Origin: Xanthobacteraceae bacterium
GTDB taxonomy: Bacteria > Pseudomonadota > Alphaproteobacteria > Rhizobiales > Xanthobacteraceae
Assembly (NCBI GenBank): GCA_028290465.1
Contig: JAQGJU010000116.1
Coordinates: 1-63,418 of the forward strand
DNA: 63,418 nt
Reading direction: 5' to 3'
The notes beneath the pieces are model-generated. The model saw only the letters and a program-made list of their open reading frames with translations, made no database searches and was not told where the DNA came from. Positions 29,011-37,375 of the stretch are shown one piece after another (positions within the stretch are counted from its first letter, which is position 1; every line of letters starts with the position of its first letter). A program made the position numbers and the translations under genes.

Positions 29011-29847
29011 ATGATGGTCGACTACGAGGCCGGCTACGACAATCGCGCGCACGTGCCCGAGCACCCGCAGATCTTCGCGCGCTATGCGCGCGAGGCCGTC
29101 GCGTTTCGCGAGGAAGCCGCGGCGAAAGGCCAAGCCGCGCTCGGCGTCTCGTACGGTCCGTCGCCACGGCAGATGATGGACATCTTCGCGCCTTCGCCGA
29201 ATGGCCCGCTCGCGATGTTCATCCATGGTGGCTATTGGCGCGCCACGGATCCGTCGATGTACAGCCAATGCGCGCGTGGACTGGTCGCGCATGGCGTCAC
29301 GGTCGCGGTCGCCGGCTACGATCTAAGCCCGCAGGTGACACTCGCCGCCATCATCGACCAGATGCGCCAAGCCGGCATCGCACTGTGGAAGCGCTGTCGC
29401 CGGCCTATCCTCGCCTACGGCCACTCCGCCGGCGGTCATCTCGCGGCGTGCCTTTTGGCGACCGACTGGCAGGCGCTCGACAGCGAACTGCCGGCCGACC
29501 TAGTGCCGGCCGCCTATGCGATCTCCGGTGTGTTCGACCTGACGCCGTTCGTTCATAACTCGATGAATGCCGATTATAAACTTACCGAAGAAACCGCACG
29601 AACGATCTCGCCGCTGTACTGGCCGGCGCCCGCCGGCCGCGTGCTGGACGCGGTGGTGGGCGGCGCCGAACTGAGCGAATTCCTGCGGCAGAGCCGAACC
29701 ATGGTCGATACCTGGGGGAGGGGCGGCACCCGCACGCGCTATGAGGAAATCCCCGGCGCCAACCACTTCACGGCGATCGATCCGCTGACCGATCCGTCAA
29801 GCCCGATGGTGGCGCGGCTGCGCGAACTCGCGCGAGACATGAACTAA
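29011..29847 (+). CDS. Alpha/beta hydrolase, kynurenine-formamidase/esterase type
   Basis: This 278-residue protein contains the oxyanion motif HGGYW and the nucleophile elbow GHSAGG, followed by a histidine in PGANHF, all typical of the small esterase/arylformamidase branch. Formamidase in tryptophan breakdown is one possibility; no kynureninase or dioxygenase genes are nearby, so the substrate is open. The ATG at 29011 has GGAG seven bases ahead. The stop overlaps the convergent TauE/SafE gene by four bases. No signal peptide is seen, so it should be cytoplasmic. Confidence 0.88.
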   Translation: MMVDYEAGYDNRAHVPEHPQIFARYAREAVAFREEAAAKGQAALGVSYGPSPRQMMDIFAPSPNGPLAMFIHGGYWRATDPSMYSQCARGLVAHGVTVAVAGYDLSPQVTLAAIIDQMRQAGIALWKRCRRPILAYGHSAGGHLAACLLATDWQALDSELPADLVPAAYAISGVFDLTPFVHNSMNADYKLTEETARTISPLYWPAPAGRVLDAVVGGAELSEFLRQSRTMVDTWGRGGTRTRYEEIPGANHFTAIDPLTDPSSPMVARLRELARDMN

Positions 29848-30617
29848 AACCAATAACGCCACGCATAGATCGCGGTGAGCAGCGCGCCGACCGCGACCAC
29901 GACGACGCGCATCACCGCGCGCGGCGCGATCTGGGCCAGCCGGGCACCGATCATCGCCCCAATGACGGCGCCCGCCATCATCATCAGCGTCGGCGGCCAG
30001 CTTACCGCGCCGCGCGAGACAAACAGCAGCACCGCCGTCAGACAGTTCAGACTGGTGATCAGGTTCTTGGTCACATTGGTGGCGCGATAATCGCCGGTGC
30101 CGCCGAGCGACAGCACCGCCAGGATCAGCACACCCACGCCAGCACCGAAATAGCCGCCATAGACCGAGACCGGCAGCAGCGCGAAAAAATTGGTGCCTGA
30201 AAACGGCCGGTGCGCCCGGCCGGCCGCCTCGGCACGGGCCCGCAGCCAACCCGAGATTTTTCCGGAGAGCGCGAACAGCAAGGTCGCAAAGCCGAGCAGC
30301 AGCGGCACCAAGACTTCGAACACCCGCGTCGGCGTCGCCATCAGCAGCACCGCACCGCCGAGCGCCCCCAGGAGCGACGCCGCCACCAGGCCGACAAAGG
30401 CGCGATTGAGCGGCGGCAACTGCCCGCGGTCGTACAGCGCGGCGAGGAAATTCCCCGGCGTCAGCGCCGCGAGGCCGGATGCGACCGCGACGACCGGCGT
30501 CAATCCGGAGGCCAGCATCGCCGGAAACGTCACCACGGCGGCGCCGCCGACCAGCGACGACAACGTGCCGCCCGCCAGCCCGGCGGCGAACAGCATCAGC
30601 GAAGTGAGGAGGTCCAT
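29844..30617 (-). CDS. TauE/SafE-family anion permease
   Basis: The 257-residue membrane protein has about eight hydrophobic helices and the two half-repeats typical of TauE/SafE (one opens with AGGTLSSLVGGAAVVTFPAM, the second with VYGGYFGAGVGVLILAVL). Members export sulfite, sulfoacetate or similar anions. A TTG nine bases upstream is an alternative start; neither start has a clear ribosome binding site. It converges on the esterase gene with a four-base overlap. A sulfonate-type importer lies about 20 kb away, but no direct link can be claimed. Confidence 0.88.
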   Translation of the reverse strand: MDLLTSLMLFAAGLAGGTLSSLVGGAAVVTFPAMLASGLTPVVAVASGLAALTPGNFLAALYDRGQLPPLNRAFVGLVAASLLGALGGAVLLMATPTRVFEVLVPLLLGFATLLFALSGKISGWLRARAEAAGRAHRPFSGTNFFALLPVSVYGGYFGAGVGVLILAVLSLGGTGDYRATNVTKNLITSLNCLTAVLLFVSRGAVSWPPTLMMMAGAVIGAMIGARLAQIAPRAVMRVVVVAVGALLTAIYAWRYWF

Positions 30618-30788
30618 TCGGAACAACGGCTGGAGAAAGGAGGGCGGTTATAGGCCGCCCGGCGCGCGAGGTACAGCATGGCGGGTCGTGAACAGGTTCG
30701 ACTTGACGACGCCGACTTGGACCTGCCTTGTTCAGCCATCGCGCCGGAGGCCGCGCGCGGCGCCATGACCTTGAGACGGAGACCTGCG

Positions 30789-31703
30789 ATGCTGACGCTG
30801 CCCAAACACAACCGTTACGACTACTCGCCGATCGGCGAGCGCAAGGATTATTCCTGGCCGGACGGCAAACGGCTGGCGTTCTGCCTGACCACGAACATCG
30901 AGGTCTACGCCTATCGCAAGGGCACCGGCTGGGATCCGGCCAAGAAGGGCGAGCCGCAGCAGCAGCGCAACTATTCCTGGCGCGACTACGGCAATCGGGT
31001 CGGCATCTGGCGCTTTTTCGACATGTTCGAACAGTTGAAGCTGCCGGCGTCGCACAACATCAATTCGATGCTCTACGAGCATTATCCGCAGATCACCGAC
31101 AAGATCCGCGCCCGCGGCGACGAGGTGATCGGCCACGGCCGCACCAATGCGGAGCGGCAGGGCGACCTGTGGGAGCTCGACGAAAAGCGCCTGATCGACG
31201 ATGTGACGCAGGAAATCACGCGGCGCGAAGGCCGCGCACCGAAAGGCTGGATGGGACCGGCGGCGTCGGAGAGCAATATCACGCCCGATCTGCTGAAGGA
31301 GGCGGGCTATACCTATGTGCTGGATTGGCCGGCCGACGATCAGCCGTTCTGGCTGCGGACGCGCTCGGGGCCGATCCTGTCGGTGCCGTATCCGGCCGAG
31401 TTGAACGATTCAGCGGTTCTCATTCATCGCGAAGGCACCGCGAACGATTTCGCCGACATGATCGTCAACGGTTTCGACGAGATGGTCGAGCAGTGCACCG
31501 CGCAGCCGCTGGTGATGACGATTTCGCTGCATCCCTTCATGATGGGGCAGCCGTTCCGCCTGCCGGCCTTGCGCAAGGCGCTGACGCATTGCGTGCAGCA
31601 TGCCAAGCGCGACCGGGTGTGGTGGACCACGCCCGGCGCGATTGCGGATTATTGTTACACGCTGCCGCCGGGCACTATTCCGGGCGAAGGGCCGAACGGC
31701 TGA
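30789..31703 (+). CDS. Polysaccharide deacetylase-family protein, allantoinase-like branch
   Basis: This 304-residue protein has the NodB-type carbohydrate esterase fold of the PuuE-like branch: the strand LAFCLTTNIEVYAY, then GDEVIGHGRTNAE, RAPKGWMGPAASES and later VMTISLHPFMMGQP. The catalytic pattern is not a classical chitin deacetylase one; PuuE allantoinases and related hydrolases share these segments. ATG at 30789 with GGAG upstream is preferred to a start 111 bases earlier, whose extra residues look non-coding. It is not next to ureide genes, so calling it allantoinase would be too precise. Confidence 0.85.
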   Translation: MLTLPKHNRYDYSPIGERKDYSWPDGKRLAFCLTTNIEVYAYRKGTGWDPAKKGEPQQQRNYSWRDYGNRVGIWRFFDMFEQLKLPASHNINSMLYEHYPQITDKIRARGDEVIGHGRTNAERQGDLWELDEKRLIDDVTQEITRREGRAPKGWMGPAASESNITPDLLKEAGYTYVLDWPADDQPFWLRTRSGPILSVPYPAELNDSAVLIHREGTANDFADMIVNGFDEMVEQCTAQPLVMTISLHPFMMGQPFRLPALRKALTHCVQHAKRDRVWWTTPGAIADYCYTLPPGTIPGEGPNG

Positions 31704-31778
31704 TTGATTGGATCGCTATCAGGAGCTCAGAGCCGAGCCGCAAATGCGGACCGTAAAATCGGCACTTCGCCTAAGTTC

Positions 31779-31866
31779 GTCATGCCCGGCCTTGTGCCGG
31801 GCATCCACGTCTTAATGCCCTCGCAGCGAGCAAGACGTGGATGGCCGGGACAAGCCCGGCCATGAC
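31779..31866. repeat. Double-hairpin repeat, family D
   Basis: An 88-base imperfect inverted repeat begins GTCATGCCCGGC and ends GCCCGGCCATGAC, with a second inner pair ATCCACGTCTT/AAGACGTGGAT. It lies between the deacetylase stop and the Bug-protein stop. The same architecture recurs at 36296-36381. Such elements are common in Rhizobiales intergenic DNA and may serve as bidirectional terminators. Confidence 0.85.
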
Positions 31867-31891
31867 GCATCAAACTTCAGAACCGTCTGCA

Positions 31892-32890
31892 TCAATCCAG
31901 CGTCACGCCGCTGGCCTTGATCAGGGTCGCCCATTTGTTGATCTCACTGTCGAGAAGCTTCTTGAGATAGTCCGACGAACGGCGGTCGGCGGTCACGAAG
32001 GTGGCGCCGACCTTCTTCAGCTTGTCGGCCATGCCGGGCGTGTTCATCATCTCGACGGAAGCGGCCTGCAGCTTCTTGACGACGGCGTCCGGCGTGCCTT
32101 TCGGCACGAAGAAAGCCCCCCAGAACGGCGCGTCGAAATCCGTCAGGCCCTGTTCGCTGGCGGTGGCGAGACTGGGCAGCAGCGGCGAGCGTTCCTTGGA
32201 CAGGATGGCAAGCGGCCGGATGGTGTCGCTTTCGATCTGCGGAATGGCGGCAGCGCCGAGCGCACAGATGAAATCGATGCGGCCAGCGATCACGTCCTGC
32301 ATCGCCGGCGCCGAACCCCGATAGGGCACGTGGAGGGCGTCAAGACCCGCCGCGGCGAGCAACTGCGCACAGGCCAGATGCGAGCCCGAGCCGACACCGG
32401 CCGAGCCATATTGCAGCTTGCCGGGATTTGCTTTCGCGTAGGCGAGGAATTCCTTGAAATCCTTCGCGGCCAGCTCCTTGCGCGCCAGGAGGATGATCGG
32501 CTGCTCGGCGACCATCACCACCGGCGTGAAATCGGCGACCGGATCATAGGGCAGCTTCTTGTACAGCGCCTTGCTCATGGCAAAGGTGTCGACGCCGCCG
32601 AAGGTGAACTGATAGCCGTCGGGCGCGGCTTTAGCGGCGCGGCCGGTGCCGATGGTGCCGCCGGCGCCGCCGATATTTTCAACGATCACCGACTGGCCGA
32701 GAATTTCCGTCAGCCGCGCGGTCAGCAGCCGTCCGACCGTGTCGGAGGCGCTGCCGGCCGCGAACGGCACCACCATCGTGACCGGCCTGTCCGGCCAAGT
32801 CTGTCCCGAAGGGGTCTGTGCAAATGCAGGAGCGGTTGCGGCGAGCGCCGCGATAACGGCAACCGAACAGGCGAGACGGCGAGCCAGCAT
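31892..32890 (-). CDS. Bug/TctC-family periplasmic solute-binding protein
   Basis: The protein (332 residues) has a signal peptide (MLARRLACSVAVIAALAATA, cleavage after AFA) and the tripartite tricarboxylate transporter binding-protein fold: WPDRPVTMVVPFAAGSASD near the N-terminus, VVENIGGAGGTIGTG, and PYDPVADFTPVVMVAEQP. An open frame runs to 33019, but AAGGA seven bases before the ATG at 32890 decides the start. No TctA/TctB membrane genes are nearby, so it is an orphan, as is usual for the many Bug proteins in these genomes. The ligand is probably a small carboxylate. Confidence 0.92.
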   Translation of the reverse strand: MLARRLACSVAVIAALAATAPAFAQTPSGQTWPDRPVTMVVPFAAGSASDTVGRLLTARLTEILGQSVIVENIGGAGGTIGTGRAAKAAPDGYQFTFGGVDTFAMSKALYKKLPYDPVADFTPVVMVAEQPIILLARKELAAKDFKEFLAYAKANPGKLQYGSAGVGSGSHLACAQLLAAAGLDALHVPYRGSAPAMQDVIAGRIDFICALGAAAIPQIESDTIRPLAILSKERSPLLPSLATASEQGLTDFDAPFWGAFFVPKGTPDAVVKKLQAASVEMMNTPGMADKLKKVGATFVTADRRSSDYLKKLLDSEINKWATLIKASGVTLD

Positions 32891-33233
32891 AACAACGTCC
32901 TTGCGCAGGAGTAAGGGGTCATTGTCCTTGGACGTTACGTGCGCTTGCATCCGCAGCGCAATCTTATTGTGCGGTATTTGGTGCGATGGCGCGCGCAGCG
33001 TCAATCCGCAGCGCTGCATTAATATGCGGCGGACTGATCGCGCAATTGCGCGGTTATGATGCAGTGCGGGAATGTCGCGGGCGCCGCTTCAATTCATTCG
33101 GCACCGGCGGCTCTTCACCCCCCCCCAGCGAAGTCGGATATATCCGACTTCGGCCAGTTAACATGCCGAACTCGGGCAAGCCCGAGTTCGGTGGGGAGAG
33201 GTGACGCACACGATGCGCTTAGATCACATCGCC
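32891..33233. other. Non-coding gap with paired palindromes
   Basis: No gene is seen in these 343 bases. They hold the upstream region of the Bug-protein gene, a nine-C run (33118-33126) and two perfect palindromes annotated separately. CTCTTCACCCC before and GGGGAGAGG after the palindromes suggest a longer mosaic element. Confidence 0.6.
33129..33191. repeat. Two adjacent perfect palindromes, family E
   Basis: The first, 24 bases (33129-33152), is built of CGAAGTCGGATA and its exact complement. The second (33166-33191) is CCGAACTCGGGC-AA-GCCCGAGTTCGG. They lie 40 bases past the glutaryl-CoA dehydrogenase stop and could act as its terminator. Confidence 0.85.
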
Positions 33234-34457
33234 TTAGAAAAACGCCTGGATGCCGGTCTGCGCGCGGCCGAGGATCAGCGCATGGATGTCGTGCGTGCCC
33301 TCATAAGTGTTGACCGTCTCGAGATTGGCCATCACCCGCATCACGTGGAATTCCTCCGAGATGCCGTTGCCGCCATGCATGTCGCGCGCGACCCGGGCGA
33401 TGTCGAGCGCCTTGCCGCAATTGTTGCGCTTCATCAGCGAAATCGCCGGCGGTGCCGCCTTGCCGGACTCGATCAGCCGGCCGAGGCTTAGCGCACCGTG
33501 CAGGCCGAGCGTGATCTCGGTTTGCATGTCGGCGAGCTTCTTCTGCACGAGCTGGTTGGCGGCGAGCGGACGGTTGAACTGCTTGCGGTCGAGCACATAT
33601 TGCCGCGACGCGTGCCAGCAGAATTCGGCGGCGCCCATCGCGCCCCAGACGATGCCGTAGCGCGCCATGTTCAGGCAGCCGAACGGACCGGCGAGGCCCT
33701 GCACGTTCGGCAGCATGTTTTCTTCCGGCACCACGCAGTCCTCCAGCACGATTTCGCCCGTCACCGAGGTGCGCAGCGACAGCTTGCCTTCGATCTTCGG
33801 GGTCGAGAAGCCCTTGGTGCCGCGCTCCACGATGAAGCCGCGGATCTTGCCGTCGAGCTTGGCCCAAACCACCGCGAGATCGGCGATCGGCGCGTTGGAA
33901 ATCCACATCTTGGCGCCGTTCAGCTTGTAGCCGCCGTCGACCTTCTCGGCCTTGGTGACCATCGAGCCGGGGTCGGAGCCGGCATCGGGTTCGGTCAGGC
34001 CGAAGCAGCCGACGGTCTCACCGCGGGCCAGCTTGGGCAGATATTTATGGCGCTGCGCTTCGCTGCCATAAGCGTAGATCGGGTGCATCACCAGCGAGGA
34101 CTGCACCGACAGCGCCGAGCGATAGCCGGAATCGACATACTCGATCGCCCGCGCGATCAGGCCGTAGCTGACATAGCCGAGCCCGGCCCCGCCGTACTCT
34201 TCCGGAATAGTCGCGCCGAGCAGGCCGAGCGCGCCCATTTCGGGCAGCAGGTCGCGGTCGACGTGCTCTTCGCGATATGCCTTGACCACGCGCGGCTTCA
34301 ACTTGTCCTGCGCATAGCCGTGCGCGGTGTCGCGCACCATGCGCTCTTCCTCGGTCAGCGAGCCTTCGAGATCGAGCGGGTCTTCCCAGACGAAATCTGC
34401 ATCCTTCAAGGACTTCGGCGACGAGGTAGCTTCACGCTTGGCGGCGGGCTGGGTCAT
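33234..34457 (-). CDS. gcdH: Glutaryl-CoA dehydrogenase
   Basis: This FAD enzyme oxidises and decarboxylates glutaryl-CoA to crotonyl-CoA in lysine, tryptophan and benzoate-type catabolism. The 407-residue protein has the acyl-CoA dehydrogenase fold with [28 protein letters not shown] and the C-terminal [18 protein letters not shown], where Glu386 is the expected catalytic base. The long N-terminal segment [19 protein letters not shown] is characteristic of the GcdH branch. The open frame continues to 34649, but the ATG at 34457 with AAGGA ahead gives the family length. It is not in an operon with other acyl-CoA genes here. Confidence 0.93.
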   Translation of the reverse strand: MTQPAAKREATSSPKSLKDADFVWEDPLDLEGSLTEEERMVRDTAHGYAQDKLKPRVVKAYREEHVDRDLLPEMGALGLLGATIPEEYGGAGLGYVSYGLIARAIEYVDSGYRSALSVQSSLVMHPIYAYGSEAQRHKYLPKLARGETVGCFGLTEPDAGSDPGSMVTKAEKVDGGYKLNGAKMWISNAPIADLAVVWAKLDGKIRGFIVERGTKGFSTPKIEGKLSLRTSVTGEIVLEDCVVPEENMLPNVQGLAGPFGCLNMARYGIVWGAMGAAEFCWHASRQYVLDRKQFNRPLAANQLVQKKLADMQTEITLGLHGALSLGRLIESGKAAPPAISLMKRNNCGKALDIARVARDMHGGNGISEEFHVMRVMANLETVNTYEGTHDIHALILGRAQTGIQAFF

Positions 34458-34749
34458 GACGGCGTGTCCTTGGCGATGGGCGGCAAGCGATGTGCGGTGG
34501 GCGCCATGCCGCCGCGCGTTCGGACCCGATTTAAAGAGCAATCGGCGGTTTTCCGCAACCGCGCCGGCATGGCGGTAGCAGAGGGAGGCGCGCACGGCGC
34601 GCATAGGTCCGAGCTCGCGCCCAAAAGATAGGGCAGAGCAGTCCGACAAAAAAGCGACTTAAAGCTGTCCGGTAAGTTGAACCCGGAACTGCTCTATTAC
34701 TTTTATATTGCACAGTCTCGATGGGCGGTCCGGCCCGAGGAAACGATCC

Positions 34750-36240
34750 ATGAAGGCGCTTTACGCCGCGCTCATCGTGCCGCTGCTGTGCGCAGGCTCG
34801 CCCGCGAAGGCCGAACTGTTTCCGTGCACCGGGGCGCAGCGCGAAGTCTACAAGGCGGTCTGCGCGGATGCCGAACTGGTACGCCTGGACAAGGCGGTCG
34901 ACGCCAGCCTGCAAAAGCTGCTCAAGGCGGCCGACCCGCTGACCGCGATGCTGCTGCGGCGCGACCAGCGCTGGTTCAAGGACATTGTCGGCGCGCAGGG
35001 CATCGAGGCCTTCGACGACACCAACACGACCGAGCGCAAGCATGTGTTCGATGCATTGCAGGGTCGGCTCGCACGGCTTGGCCGGCTGCGTGTCGGCGCC
35101 GCGCCGACCAGCCTTGTCGGCGAATGGGGCAACGTCCATGGCCTGGTGCAGATCACCAAGGGTCGGGGTGACGCGCTGCGGGTCCGCATCGTGTCGCAGG
35201 TCACTTACGCCGAGGACGAGAAGGGCCATGTCTGTGGCCTGACCGCGATCGTGAAGCCGGAAGAGGGCTGGTACGAGGGCGAACCCTCGACCAGCAAGAG
35301 CGGCTTGGCCGAAGACGACGATGACGACGACGACGTGACGGCCGAGGCCGAGGATAAGGACGGCGACGCCGAGGACAATTCGCCGCGGCTGCGCCTGCGG
35401 CTGCAGGGCAATACGCTGCGGGTGGTGATGGAGGTCAACGATGAAGACGGCTTCTGCAACGGGCCCAGTTCGCTGACCGGCAGCTATTTCGCCGGCATCC
35501 GCGGCGCCTCGACCGCGAATGCGAAGCCCGAGGAGGTCGCGGCCCGCACCGTGTCGCCGTCGTTCCGCTGCGACACCGCGCGCCGCTCCGATGCCGAGGA
35601 AATCTGCGCCGATCCTGACTTGGCCGAGCACGACGTCGAACTCGCCCGGACCTATAAGGAAGCGCTCGAAGAGCTCAAGCCCGAGACCGCCGGGCACTTG
35701 AGCGCCGATCAGCGCGCCTGGGTGCTGTCCAATGCCGATGCGTTTGATGCCTATTTCCTGCCGGCCTGGGACAAGCGTGCGTCTTACGTTCACCACACCG
35801 ACGATGCGCGCGGCGAACTCGAGACGCGCCAGAATGAGCGGATCGCGATGCTGGAGAATCTCGACCAAGACCGCGAAGGCCTTGTTGGGCGCTGGGTCGC
35901 CCATAACGCGATGCTGACCGTGGCTCCGGCCGAGGGCAAGAGCGACGGCACCTTGCATGCGTCCGGCGGCATCTGGCGCACCGGCGACACCAAATCGCAT
36001 TGCGAGTTCGAAGCCGACGGCACGCTCGCGGGCGGCACCTTCAAGACCGGGGTGGCGTTTCCGAAGCTGGCGCTGGACGGCGCGACCCTGACCCTCGACG
36101 CGGACGATCCGACGGCCGAGGGCGATGGTGCGTCTCGCGGGCCGCCGTCTTATTGCACGCGGATGAATTCGGCCAAGGCACGGTTGTTTCCGGTCAAGGA
36201 CGATGCCGAGATCGGGACGTTATATAATCGGGTCCGTTAG
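34750..36240 (+). CDS. Exported protein with two LprI/DUF1311-like units
   Basis: The start at 34750 has AGGAAAC upstream and a signal peptide (MKALYAALIVPLLCAGSPAK). The mature protein of about 475 residues contains two DUF1311-like (lysozyme-inhibitor LprI N-terminal) helical units. The first is at about 24-85 (CTGAQREVYKAVCADAELVR...LLRRDQRWF), the second near 270-335 (RCDTARRSDAEEICADPDLA...LSADQRAWV). Each has the paired cysteines. Between them is a very acidic stretch with seven aspartates in a row (EDDDDDDDVTAE). The C-terminal part resembles beta-rich domains but is not recognised. Lysozyme inhibition is only a family hint. Confidence 0.75.
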   Translation: MKALYAALIVPLLCAGSPAKAELFPCTGAQREVYKAVCADAELVRLDKAVDASLQKLLKAADPLTAMLLRRDQRWFKDIVGAQGIEAFDDTNTTERKHVFDALQGRLARLGRLRVGAAPTSLVGEWGNVHGLVQITKGRGDALRVRIVSQVTYAEDEKGHVCGLTAIVKPEEGWYEGEPSTSKSGLAEDDDDDDDVTAEAEDKDGDAEDNSPRLRLRLQGNTLRVVMEVNDEDGFCNGPSSLTGSYFAGIRGASTANAKPEEVAARTVSPSFRCDTARRSDAEEICADPDLAEHDVELARTYKEALEELKPETAGHLSADQRAWVLSNADAFDAYFLPAWDKRASYVHHTDDARGELETRQNERIAMLENLDQDREGLVGRWVAHNAMLTVAPAEGKSDGTLHASGGIWRTGDTKSHCEFEADGTLAGGTFKTGVAFPKLALDGATLTLDADDPTAEGDGASRGPPSYCTRMNSAKARLFPVKDDAEIGTLYNRVR

Positions 36241-36263
36241 CGTTATATAATCGGGTCCGTTAG
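36218..36263. repeat. Exact 23-bp tandem duplication across a stop codon
   Basis: The sequence CGTTATATAATCGGGTCCGT plus TAG is present twice, head to tail (36218-36240 and 36241-36263). The first copy supplies the last seven codons and stop of the LprI-like gene; the second is untranslated. It looks like a recent slippage or replication duplication. Confidence 0.9.
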
Positions 36264-36295
36264 AGCGTTTCCCGAAACGTCGAACCACACTCTAC

Positions 36296-36381
36296 GTCAT
36301 GCGCGGGTCAAGACCCGCGCATCTCGATTAGCAACGCACTGCCACCCTTATCGAGATCGCCGGGACAAGCCCGGCGATGAC
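36296..36381. repeat. Double-hairpin repeat, family D (second copy)
   Basis: The element opens GTCATGCGCGGGTCAAGACC and closes CGGGACAAGCCCGGCGATGAC in two pieces, with an inner pair ATCTCGAT/ATCGAGAT. The layout matches 31779-31866, although the arm sequences have diverged. It lies between the LprI-like gene and a decayed Bug gene. Confidence 0.82.
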
Positions 36382-36401
36382 GACGATATGTACGCTCTGG
36401 C

Positions 36402-36925
36402 TCACTCGAGCTTCAGCCTGGCGGCCTGGATCAGGCCTTTCCACTTGGCGATTTCCGAAGTGAGGTGTTTTTCCAGCTCTTCAGGAGTGGAGCTCCGCGC
36501 GGTGATCCCGGCGCGATGACCAGCACCAATGGCGTGGTGCCGACCATGGACACCATGCGGAAGTCCTTCACCGGCTCGTAGCGCAGCTTCGGATGACCCG
36601 CGCCCGACACCGCGTGGGCGTTGCTCATCATCAGCATTGTGTAGCCGTCGGGATCGGTCTTGGCGACGGAATCGGCCCCGATGGTGGTGCCGGCGCCCGG
36701 CTTGTTCTCGACCACAAAGGACTGGCCGAGCGTGGTCGACAGCTCCTGCGCCAGAATGCGCGACACGATGTCGGTGCCGCCGCCCGGACCGTTCGGCACC
36801 ACGATCTTGACCGGCCGCGCTGGCCATTCCTGTGCCGATGCCGGCGCCGGCCAGGCCACGGCCGCAAATGCCAGCGTCGCGACCGACACTGCGATGGTAC
36901 GCGATGACAGGTGCGGTAAATTCAT
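36402..36925 (-). pseudogene. Decayed Bug/TctC solute-binding protein gene
   Basis: The 5' part (from ATG 36925) encodes an intact signal peptide and the first 125 residues of a Bug protein (WPARPVKIVVPNGPGGGTD, VVENKPGAGTTIGAD, RYEPVKDFRMVSMV). After VLVIAPG the frame breaks near 36510; the other frame then gives a typical C-terminal end (STPEELEKHLTSEIAKWKGL). Together this is about 170 residues where about 320 are expected, so roughly 150 middle codons are missing and the remainder is frameshifted. The natural reading is an internal deletion. It is unlikely to make a functional binding protein. Confidence 0.85.
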
Positions 36926-37080
36926 GCTTTCCCCCTTTGCCCTGTGTTTTGTTGTCTTTTGCCGGAGAAGCCCGAACCGGTCTGACGGCCAAGGGCCATG
37001 GCGTCGCGCAAAGCGTATTGGAATTGCTTAGGGCAGGGCCGTTGCCGCTGCCCTCCGGTTCAGCTATGGAAAGGCCGTTC

Positions 37081-37157
37081 GCACCCGTAGCTCAGCTGGA
37101 TAGAGCGTTGCCCTCCGAAGGCAAAGGTCACACGTTCGAATCGTGTCGGGTGCGCCA
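37081..37157 (+). tRNA. tRNA-Arg (anticodon CCG)
   Basis: A complete cloverleaf is visible: acceptor GCACCCG/CGGGTGC, D-arm GCTC-AGCTGGATA-GAGC, anticodon stem TTGCC/GGCAA with loop CTCCGAA (anticodon CCG, reading CGG codons), T-arm ACACG-TTCGAAT-CGTGT, discriminator G and an encoded CCA. Length is 77 bases. Its 3' side opens onto the accessory-looking 37-48 kb stretch; tRNA 3' ends are common integration sites, but I found no second copy of its end in the window. Confidence 0.97.
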
Positions 37158-37375
37158 AATTTCCGCCATTCGGAATAAAGCTGCGAACATCCCTTGGATG
37201 TCCGAACATAATCACAAAGCGGAACCTCGCTGGCCAGTGGCTGCAGTCTCAGGTTGCTTTCTCGACCTCCTTCAGGCGACGGATCCCTCGAAAGTAGGCC
37301 TAGGCTGAACGGGCGCGTCTGCCGCATTCAGTCCCGGTTGGAGGTCCGTGAACCTGCAAAACGCGCCTCGGAACC

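Noticed and set aside
31779-33191. Possible CRISPR array from clustered repeats
   Set aside because: The repeats are dissimilar palindromes without regular spacers, and no cas genes are present.
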